From contig JAHDGO010000108.1 of NCBI GenBank assembly GCA_020627605.1, positions 1 to 6,930 of the forward strand: 6,930 nt of DNA, given 5' to 3'. The DNA is from Yoonia sp. (lineage in GTDB: Bacteria > Pseudomonadota > Alphaproteobacteria > Rhodobacterales > Rhodobacteraceae). This document shows positions 1 through 6,930 of the stretch, piece by piece. The translations under genes were made by a program, and so were the position numbers. The notes under the pieces were generated by a model. The model did no database searches and had not been told where the DNA came from. It was given only the letters and a program-made list of their open reading frames with translations. Numbering within the stretch: position 1 is the stretch's first letter; each line of letters begins with the position of its first letter.

Positions 1-12
1 AAGGAACTCTGA
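1..12 (+). CDS. Possible 3' end of an upstream gene (probably the partner ABC permease)
   Basis: Reading from base 1 gives Lys-Glu-Leu followed by a TGA stop at 10-12, two bases before the ATG of the next permease. PotB/PotC-type permease genes are usually adjacent and tightly spaced, so this could be the tail of the PotB-like partner. Three codons cannot prove a gene. The same bases also provide the AAGGA ribosome binding site (1-5) of the following gene. Confidence 0.3.
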   Translation, partial: KEL

Positions 13-14
13 TC

Positions 15-853
<839 letters not shown>

Positions 854-854
<1 letters not shown>

Positions 855-1507
855 TGACGGTTGTCATCATCAATCCCAACAGCACAGGCTCAATGACCAA
901 GGCGATGTTGGCGCAAGCCCGCCACGCCTGCCCGGAGCTGGATTTCGAAGGCTGGACCTCGACGGAAGGACCGGAGGCCATTCAAGGTGTCTCGGATGGC
1001 GAGGCCGCGCAGGGACCACTGCTCAAGCTGGTTCGTCGCGCGTCTGCGCAGGGGGCTGAAGGGATCATCATCGGATGCTTTGACGATACAGCACTGGAGG
1101 ATGCCGCTCGGATCGCCGATTGCCCCGTCATCGGCATTGGTCAGGCATCTTACCACTACGCCGCCATGAGAAACTGGCGGTTCAGCGTTGTCACGACGCT
1201 CTCAGTCTCGACGCCGATCATTCAGCATAACATCGAACAGCAAGGTTTGGGGCATTTGATGTCCCGTGTCCGTGCCTCCGAGGTCCCGGTTCTGGAACTT
1301 GAAACAAACACCGGTCGCGCAGGGCCGATCGTCGCCGCTGAAGCGCTCCGTGCTGAGCGGGAGGATGACGTGTCTGCGGTCATCCTTGGCTGCGCCGGTA
1401 TGATCGAAGTTCTCGACATTGTCAGGAAAAAGCTATCCGTGAATGTCATCGATCCGGTTGCGTGCGCGGCGCAATGCATGCTGTGGATGCGCCACAGGGC
1501 GCCTTGA
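854..1507 (+). CDS. Asp/Glu/hydantoin racemase family protein
   Basis: Cytoplasmic cofactor-independent racemase of the aspartate/glutamate/hydantoin racemase superfamily, 217 aa. The N-terminus VIINPNST (4-11) is the family's opening strand and loop. The two catalytic cysteines are both present: Cys75 in IIIGCFDD and Cys180 in ILGCAGM. This matches the two-cysteine, two-base mechanism and the spacing of hydantoin racemases (about Cys76 and Cys181). Two cysteines argue against a one-cysteine arylmalonate decarboxylase. The start is the ATG at 854, which overlaps the permease stop as TGATG and has AAGGGAA at 840-846. An in-frame ATG at 794 would lie deep in the permease and add a tail without family resemblance. 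Candidate reactions are racemisation of 5-substituted hydantoins or of allantoin. The sequence does not decide which, and no hydantoinase or carbamoylase gene is in the window. The coupling to an importer suggests a transported substrate. Confidence 0.88.
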
Positions 1508-1544
1508 ACCCAATGGCCACAAGTAGATTTGTGATATCGGAAAG

Positions 1545-1557
1545 CCGACAACGTCGG
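1545..1557 (+). terminator. Weak hairpin after the racemase gene
   Basis: CCGAC (1545-1549) and GTCGG (1553-1557) can pair around a three-base loop, and an outer CGG (1538-1540) and CCG (1560-1563 region) could extend the structure with internal mismatches. It lies about 40 bases after the racemase stop, where an operon terminator is expected, but no run of T follows. It is at best a weak or Rho-assisted terminator. Confidence 0.2.
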
Positions 1558-1598
1558 GTTGCCGAGGTGTCAGGGACTGGCGGATCGGAGGATCAGCC

Positions 1599-1908
1599 GT
1601 GGAACTAACACCTAACCGCAATTCCTGCACGTCGCCCCGCCTGGAACAAGGGACGCCTCGTCGGTCAAAAACGGTCTCTGAAACCAAGGCATGTCTGGGC
1701 AATCCGTGTTCGGCTTGAACTGGCAGAAAACCATCGCGACCGCGCTCTATTCAATATGGCCATCGATAGTATGCTGCGTAGATGGGATCTAGTTGAGATG
1801 AAAGCTGTCGACGTCATGGCCGCAGGCCAGACCAAGGAGCGGGCCTCAGTACTTCAAAGAAAAACGCAAATCCTGCGCGCACACGCTTGCGCAGTCTCCA
1901 TAAGATAG
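1599..1908 (+). pseudogene. Truncated, frameshifted tyrosine-recombinase-like integrase fragment
   Basis: Reading the plus strand from 1618 gives AIPARRPAWNKGRLVGQK, then KPRHVWAIRVRLELAENHRD, then LFNMAIDSMLRRWDLVEMK and VDVMAAGQTKERASVLQRKTQ-like sequence up to about 1869. I recognise this as the N-terminal half of a small (about 200 aa) site-specific integrase common in proteobacteria. The LRRWDL segment occupies the place of the first catalytic arginine box. The likely start is GTG at 1599 with GGAGG at 1587-1591. From there the first codons read MELTP, but one extra base near 1614 is needed to enter the integrase frame, and an in-frame TAA lies at 1606-1608. After about 1869 the resemblance stops. 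The frame runs on through unrelated codons to TAG at 1906-1908. The C-terminal half, with the R-H-R-Y catalytic residues, is missing, so the protein cannot be an active recombinase. This is a relic of a mobile or integrase gene. Confidence 0.75.
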
Positions 1909-2130
1909 CCGCGACATGTGAATTCAGATCTTCTGTTTCTGCTAAGCCGCTATTGAGCTTCCAGTTCATGAACCAGCGCCGTTTGTGAGGTCCCATTGTT
2001 TTCCAAGGGTCGCCCTCTGGCCACTCATCATCAGGATCAATGCCCAGTACGTCGGTAATCTTTTTGCGGGGCCTTTGCCCTGTATCCCGAGGTAGGCATA
2101 TTGTCGGTAGGTTTGTGGTTCTAAGGGCAC
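1814..2130 (-). pseudogene. DUF4279-like protein, frameshifted and 3'-truncated
   Basis: On the minus strand a GTG at 2130-2128, with AGGA at 2144-2141, opens a frame reading PLEPQTYRQYAYLGIQGKGPA. A one-base change in a run of five A (T at 2061-2065 on the plus strand) shifts to the frame KKITDVLGIDPDDEWPEGD, followed by RWFMNWKLNSGL and ETEDLNSHVAAILWRLRK. The pattern of LGI-x-P, a W-x-x-GD motif, a central W-x-L-x-SGL and a final helix with LL-x-RL matches the DUF4279 family, whose function I do not know with certainty. Normal members continue with a further C-terminal region. Here the frame instead crosses near 1870-1885 into the antisense of the integrase relic and stops at 1814. So the gene has lost its end and carries a frameshift. 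The homopolymer indel alone could be a sequencing error, but the lost 3' end could not. Confidence 0.65.
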
Positions 2131-2182
2131 TTAGCCAATGTCCTTTTGCAGAATTCTTCTCACCGTTTCATCCGTAGTAGAC

Positions 2183-2199
2183 CTTCATTGAAAGTGAAG
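2183..2199. repeat. Short inverted repeat upstream of the DUF4279 relic
   Basis: CTTCA (2183-2187) and TGAAG (2195-2199) flank seven bases. It lies about 55-70 bases before the GTG of the minus-strand relic, where an operator or a small hairpin could sit. A five-base arm is short enough to be chance. Confidence 0.2.
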
Positions 2200-2211
2200 C
2201 ATTCGCCGAAC

Positions 2212-2225
2212 TGGGATTAATCCCA
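2212..2225. promoter_or_regulatory. Perfect 14-bp palindrome TGGGATTAATCCCA
   Basis: The 14 bases are their own reverse complement with no spacer. They lie just after the stop of the patatin gene (stop codon 2231-2229, minus strand) and about 80 bases before the start of the DUF4279 relic, which reads the same way. A spacerless palindrome suits a dimeric repressor site better than a hairpin terminator, since no loop is left without opening the centre. No T run follows on the minus strand. Its role is unknown. Confidence 0.3.
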
Positions 2226-2228
2226 CCG

Positions 2229-4628
2229 TCACTGTGATGTCCCATCGCACCCGTCCAGTTCGCGCCCTGTCACCTCTGTCTCGATCACGCAGAAGGTCAG
2301 GTTGTTCAAGAGCCAGCTGAGTGTGAAGTTGGCCTTCAGCCGCCGGTCGACGAAATCGAGCACGTCAGGTTTGATGTTCAGCGTCGTATTGCGCGGCAGC
2401 CAATGTTGCTGGAACCGCGCGCGTGAGGTCGACACCCGCGCAGAGGCCACGGCCAGCAGGGCGCCCAGGGGTGCCCCGACCAGCCCTTTGTTTGGGCCAG
2501 CTGTCAGATTGTCCAGCCGGGTTTCGAAGGTCACAACCTGCACGTTGCGCCTGTCCATTGGCAGCTCCAGCAGGATATCATTGACCGTTTCCAGCCCGGT
2601 GTTGTCGAAATAGCCGCCATCAACGATTTGCTGCTGTCGTGCGGCCTCGCCCCGCCCGACGTTCAGCCGCGCGGGTGGTGTGACGATGGGAAAGCGGGCA
2701 GACATCACCGCCGCTTCGCCAACGCTGACGCCGTCGCTGTCCTTGTTGATGGCATTGACCGGGATCGCCCGCGTGCCGCAGGAGCGGTTGCGCTCATCAA
2801 TCGGGGTGAAGTTGCTGATGGGCGAGAACACCCGCCGGGTGCCGCATTGCACATCGGTCCCGTTCAGGAACAGCAAGGGCATGCCGCCGTCTGCGTCCCA
2901 GCTGGCATGCAGCGGGCGTGCAATCAGCGGCATGTCTTCTTGCGGCAGGCTGCGGTCCGTCAGGTCGCGCAGCCGGGTGTGCAGGATATACCCCCGGTCC
3001 AGCGGCACGTCAGAGAAAGACGAAAACGCCACGATGCTTTCCAGAAAGTCCCGCGTCAGCAGACCGGCCAGCGCTGGCGACAGATAGTCATTCCGCAAAA
3101 TCTCGCGCACGTGGTCCACGTGGCAGGTGTTGTCCAGACTGACGATGGCGTCGTTGCAAACCCCGCTGGCGCGCACTGCCCAGTAGACCGAACCACCAAC
3201 AGCACCGCCAGACACACCGCTGATCGCAAAAATGCTGTCGGCATAGCCAGGCCGTGTGTCTGACATATGCGCCAGATGCATCGCGGCGTGATAGGCCGCG
3301 AAGAGCCCACCGCCCTGTGCCGCAACCACGCGGATGACGTCCCTGTCAGGGTCGGTGGCATCCCATGCAGCAAAGGCATCGCCCACCGTTGCCAGCTCTG
3401 GCTTGCGCGCGCCATCATCCACGGCGACGATATTGCAGCCGGAAAAGGCCCGGCATTCCGACAGGTTCAAGAAGATGGCACCATAGACCAGCGGCGCGCC
3501 GATCAGCAAAAGGCCGGCATAGGCTGGCAGATGTGCCGTTTGCTGACGAAGTGAGAAATAGACGACAATCCCGGTGCCGATGATTGCCACCAGCATGAAG
3601 TTGTAGGTGCCGTTGGACATATAGCCCAGCACAAGCGGCACCAGCACAAGTGGCAGCCCAAGGGTGCGCGGCGCAACAAAGAAGATGTTGAAAAGGCCGA
3701 ACACGAAACTAAGCACGCAGATGAAGACCAGCGTCACAGCCACTGGTCCCAGCAGAATGCCACCCATCGGATAGGCCGCTATTCCAACGAAGATGATCAG
3801 CGTGATGACGTGAAAGCGGTTCAGCTGTCTGACGCACCAGTCCCGCCCGGCGATCCACATATCCAGAAACCAGCCGTTGCGTGCTGGCAGCAGGTTGGCG
3901 ATCTTGCGTCCCACCCGGAAAAGCCAGCCGACGCGGCGACGCAGAAAGCCGCAAAGGGCCACCACGCCTTTGACGATCAGGTCACGGTTGTTGCCGCCAT
4001 CCGGCAGCTCTTCAACCTGGCGATAGGCCCAGATACCGCTGGCAAAAATCGCCGCACAGATCACGGCGGCGGCGATAGCCTGCAACCCGGCAGGGGAGTT
4101 CCAGTCCACCTCTGGGCTGCGCAGGATACGGATCAGCCCCAGCACGCCCCCGGCAAAAGGCAGGCGGCTGATCCAGACAACGGCCGTGCGTTCCACCATC
4201 GAGGCGGGCTGCGTCTTTGTGGCGGCCCGCAGGCGCTGCCGCACGTCTTGCCAGAAAGGTGGCGGATTTTCTGGGCGGGCCTGAAAGTTGAAGGCCGTCT
4301 GCCTGTCACGCAAATGCTTGGCATAAAGCCCGCAAAGCACCGCATGCCACAAAACCACCGGCAGTGCGACAAACCCCAGCACAGCAAAGACCGCATTGGC
4401 GATACCCACCAGATCAAAGCGCAACAGCCCGTCAAAGACGGCAATGATCGCCTCGAACGCGGCGTCCTGCGTGGCCAGAAAGAAGGTCAGCCCCAGCGAC
4501 AGCAGAAACGGGCCATAGACGTAGTAGAATGTGCGGGGAGCCTGATCGGGGATAAAGCCCCAGACCGTGCCTTGTTCAGGTTTCGGCCGGGCTTGCGCGT
4601 CACGCGGGGGAGGGGTCCTATCTTCCAT
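2229..4628 (-). CDS. Polytopic membrane protein with C-terminal patatin-like phospholipase domain
   Basis: About 799 aa, numbered here from an in-frame GTG at 4646 (805 aa). The ATG at 4628 is preferred because GGAAG lies six bases before it, while the GTG has no good site. Residues 1-40 are polar and basic. Hydrophobic segments lie near 41-59, 83-107, 155-175, 187-207, 278-298, 301-324, 328-345, 348-365 and 374-394. Then comes a patatin-like domain: the oxyanion-hole glycines AAQGGGLFA (442-450), the nucleophile elbow GVSGG with Ser479, and the catalytic DGG with Asp676 in IVDGGYFDNTG. The conserved SARFP segment (649-653) precedes it. Such domains are Ser-Asp lipid acyl hydrolases. All catalytic residues are intact, so activity is plausible on phospholipid or another acyl ester. 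Basic loops at 108-150 and 208-277 suggest those face the cytoplasm and the lipase domain faces the periplasm. Neighbours give no clear partner: DUF6065 is divergent, and the relics lie downstream. Confidence 0.88.
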   Translation of the reverse strand: MEDRTPPPRDAQARPKPEQGTVWGFIPDQAPRTFYYVYGPFLLSLGLTFFLATQDAAFEAIIAVFDGLLRFDLVGIANAVFAVLGFVALPVVLWHAVLCGLYAKHLRDRQTAFNFQARPENPPPFWQDVRQRLRAATKTQPASMVERTAVVWISRLPFAGGVLGLIRILRSPEVDWNSPAGLQAIAAAVICAAIFASGIWAYRQVEELPDGGNNRDLIVKGVVALCGFLRRRVGWLFRVGRKIANLLPARNGWFLDMWIAGRDWCVRQLNRFHVITLIIFVGIAAYPMGGILLGPVAVTLVFICVLSFVFGLFNIFFVAPRTLGLPLVLVPLVLGYMSNGTYNFMLVAIIGTGIVVYFSLRQQTAHLPAYAGLLLIGAPLVYGAIFLNLSECRAFSGCNIVAVDDGARKPELATVGDAFAAWDATDPDRDVIRVVAAQGGGLFAAYHAAMHLAHMSDTRPGYADSIFAISGVSGGAVGGSVYWAVRASGVCNDAIVSLDNTCHVDHVREILRNDYLSPALAGLLTRDFLESIVAFSSFSDVPLDRGYILHTRLRDLTDRSLPQEDMPLIARPLHASWDADGGMPLLFLNGTDVQCGTRRVFSPISNFTPIDERNRSCGTRAIPVNAINKDSDGVSVGEAAVMSARFPIVTPPARLNVGRGEAARQQQIVDGGYFDNTGLETVNDILLELPMDRRNVQVVTFETRLDNLTAGPNKGLVGAPLGALLAVASARVSTSRARFQQHWLPRNTTLNIKPDVLDFVDRRLKANFTLSWLLNNLTFCVIETEVTGRELDGCDGTSQ

Positions 4629-4859
4629 CTTTGTCTTCCAATCCACTTTTCAAAATATCGCGGTGCCGCCACCTGTCCGAAATAGAACAATGGCATCAGC
4701 GACCTCGCGCAGGAAATTGCACCTTGGGGCCGGTCCAGCTTAGCACAAAAGTCGTGCTTATGCCTATCGCCGGGTCATGGTGCAGTCCTGTCCTTGAACA
4801 CAGGCGGCGATGATGTTTTCGTGCCAGTACCCCGCGGCCCCCGGCGAAACGGAGCTGAC
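4629..4859. promoter_or_regulatory. Divergent intergenic region between the patatin and DUF6065 genes
   Basis: These 231 bases must hold the promoters of both divergent genes. I do not see a convincing -35/-10 pair for either. One inverted repeat stands out: AGCAC (4742-4746), seven bases, GTGCT (4754-4758), near the centre, where a shared regulator could bind. The only other clear signals are the ribosome binding sites at the two ends: GGAAG before 4628 on the minus strand and GGAG at 4851-4854 on the plus strand. The small frames crossing this region look like chance. Confidence 0.35.
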
Positions 4860-5627
4860 ATGACCGACAAAGAGCCAGAAATGCTTCCCGTTTATCCCGA
4901 TTTCGATTGTTTTCGGGAACATGACGGCGTGCCAGAGATGATCCCGGCACGGTCGGCACGTGACTGGATGGATGCCACCTCTGACCGGTTTGCCTATCGC
5001 TGCACGCCGCTGTCGATTGCCAATGCCAGCGGGTGGGAATTGCTGTCGCCAGTTGCCTTTGAGGCGACGTGGAATGGCGGCACCGCGACCGCTGATCTGG
5101 TGATCCATGCCGATGATCCCGCGGCTGGCGTCGAACGAACCGCTGTCTCGGCCTTTGGTCATGGTGTCCTGACCTTTCACACCGGCTATCTCTTTCGGAC
5201 CTCGCCGGGCTGGGCGGTGATTGCGCGTGGCGCGCCAAATACCGCCAAGGATGGTATCGCCGCGCTGGAAGGGCTGATCGAGACCGACTGGTTGCCGTTG
5301 CCGTTCACGATGAACTGGCGCTTTATCCGGCCCGGCACGATCCGCTTTGAAAAGGGTGAAAGCTTCTGCTTTCTGTCGCTTGTCCCGCATGCCGCCTTTG
5401 ATCAGATACAGCCGCGGATCAAGACCTTTGCAGAGGCCGAAGCCCTGAAAGACAGCTATGATCACTGGCGCCAGGACCGCGCCGACTTCAACGCACGTCT
5501 GTCGGCACGCGACCCTGACACCGTCACGGAAGGCTGGCAACGCCACTATGTGCGCGGGCGTGATCCGTCAGGCAGGTATGAACCGGCGTTTCATCTGTCA
5601 AAGCGCAAGATGAAAACGCCGGAGTAG
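4860..5627 (+). CDS. DUF6065 family protein, function unknown
   Basis: A 255-aa soluble protein without signal peptide or membrane segment. I recognise the DUF6065 pattern: ARSARDWMDAT (30-40), RFAYRCTPLSIANASGWE (43-60), a FEATWNGG segment (67-74), then FGHGVLTFHTGYLFRT (99-114), DGIAALEGLIETDWLP (131-146) and FTMNWRFIRPG (149-159). FEKGESFCFL follows at 163-172. A helical, charged tail (about 188-215) ends in the GWQRHYVRG segment (225-233). The middle is rich in W, F, G and H, as in a compact beta-rich domain, but no catalytic motif is known to me. The ATG at 4860 is chosen because GGAG lies at 4851-4854. A frame extension to 4794 adds 22 residues without family resemblance or a good binding site. 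Base and codon use match the neighbours. No operon partner follows on the plus strand before pheS. Confidence 0.82.
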   Translation: MTDKEPEMLPVYPDFDCFREHDGVPEMIPARSARDWMDATSDRFAYRCTPLSIANASGWELLSPVAFEATWNGGTATADLVIHADDPAAGVERTAVSAFGHGVLTFHTGYLFRTSPGWAVIARGAPNTAKDGIAALEGLIETDWLPLPFTMNWRFIRPGTIRFEKGESFCFLSLVPHAAFDQIQPRIKTFAEAEALKDSYDHWRQDRADFNARLSARDPDTVTEGWQRHYVRGRDPSGRYEPAFHLSKRKMKTPE

Positions 5628-5700
5628 CGCCACCAGCGCGACTGCCACTGCCCGCCACCACAGCCAGCGCCGCGATCGTCAATATGATCCGCTGTCTCAT
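5524..5700 (-). CDS. Possible small secreted or membrane-anchored peptide (58 aa), weak
   Basis: On the minus strand an ATG at 5700-5698, with GAGGA at 5709-5705, opens a 58-aa frame starting MRQRIILTIAALAVVAG, a short basic start and hydrophobic core like a signal peptide. The rest is small-residue rich with two cysteines and shows no family. It overlaps the 3' end of the DUF6065 gene antisense by about 100 bases, which speaks against it. A +1 frame over 5610-5660 also reads as a hydrophobic helix (VAVALVALLRRF), so an alternative is a small single-span protein with a frameshift. The good Shine-Dalgarno and start in otherwise gene-free DNA are the reasons to list it. Confidence 0.3.
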   Translation of the reverse strand: MRQRIILTIAALAVVAGSGSRAGGATPAFSSCALTDETPVHTCLTDHARAHSGVASLP

Positions 5701-5868
5701 AAAGTCCTCGTGAAAATCTCAACCAACCAATGGGTTCACCTTAGGCCGGTCCGGCAGACCCGGTAAGTCAGGTTTCCATGACCAGACCCCACCCGGCCCG
5801 TCGCGCAGGTCTTGCATGCCAAATGGCCAGCGGGTAGCACGGCGCAACAGCATGATGAGGGCGCCCCG
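5701..5868. other. pheS upstream region
   Basis: This stretch should carry the pheS promoter and leader. GAGGG at 5857-5861 is the ribosome binding site, seven bases before the ATG. I see no T-box, no tRNA-like element, no Phe-rich leader peptide of the enterobacterial pheM type and no strong terminator hairpin. Two tiny open frames (GTG at 5710, 18 codons; ATG at 5779, 19 codons) contain no phenylalanine codons. The rplT gene, often just before pheS in bacteria, is not here. Confidence 0.4.

Positions 5869-6930
<1,062 letters not shown>

Noticed and set aside
1508..2228. An intact insertion sequence or prophage in the gene-poor gap
   Set aside because: No terminal inverted repeats, transposase or flanking direct repeats could be seen. 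Only the integrase and DUF4279 fragments are recognisable.
3810..4685. 291-codon plus-strand open frame opposite the patatin gene
   Set aside because: It lies antisense to the membrane part of a clear family protein, has low-complexity His, Gln and Arg-rich composition and no family resemblance. It is a shadow caused by GC-rich codons.
4764..5546. 260-codon minus-strand open frame opposite the DUF6065 gene
   Set aside because: The opposite strand carries recognisable DUF6065 motifs and a good ribosome binding site, while this frame has no family pattern. It is an antisense shadow.
2229..5627. Patatin plus DUF6065 as an anti-phage (CBASS-like) operon
   Set aside because: Patatin effectors such as CapV occur in CBASS, but here there is no nucleotide cyclase, the genes are divergent rather than an operon, and the patatin domain is tethered and probably periplasmic.
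5710..5838. Short leader peptides upstream of pheS (GTG at 5710, ATG at 5779)
   Set aside because: Neither contains phenylalanine codons and no attenuator hairpin with a T run follows, so a pheM-like attenuation system is not supported.

Overview
The window looks like chromosomal DNA of an alphaproteobacterium, most likely Rhodobacterales (Roseobacter group). The reasons are moderately high GC content, GC-rich third codon positions, a phenylalanyl-tRNA synthetase alpha chain of the type I associate with that order, and relics of a small integrase and a DUF4279 protein that I also associate with alphaproteobacteria. This placement comes from memory of the families, not from a search.

Layout, left to right. 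(1) 1-1507, plus strand: the end of a probable polyamine-type ABC importer operon. A possible last few codons of an upstream gene (1-12) are followed by a PotC-like permease (15-854), which overlaps by one base an Asp/Glu/hydantoin racemase family protein (854-1507). The overlap suggests that the imported compound is a substrate or relative of the racemase substrate, such as a hydantoin, allantoin or related ureide. (2) 1508-2228: about 720 bases with no intact gene and a drop in GC. It holds two broken genes meeting tail to tail: a plus-strand fragment of a tyrosine-recombinase-like integrase (from 1599) and a minus-strand DUF4279 gene (from 2130). Each has one apparent single-base frameshift, and both lose their 3' part near 1865-1885. 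(3) 2229-4628, minus strand: a large membrane protein with about nine membrane segments and a C-terminal patatin-like lipase domain. The positive-inside rule and four neighbouring cysteine pairs suggest the lipase domain lies in the periplasm. (4) 4629-4859: divergent intergenic region. (5) 4860-5627, plus strand: a DUF6065 protein of unknown function. (6) 5628-5868: intergenic, with a weak candidate for a small minus-strand secreted or anchored peptide. (7) 5869 to the right edge, plus strand: pheS, complete except for the last few codons and stop.

The intact genes do not form one pathway. The left pair is a catabolic or transport operon, the middle is a decayed accessory scar, the patatin and DUF6065 genes are divergent neighbours, and pheS is a housekeeping gene. 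I found no RNA gene, CRISPR array, intact insertion sequence or defence operon. The most unusual items are the double-relic junction and the predicted periplasmic patatin domain.
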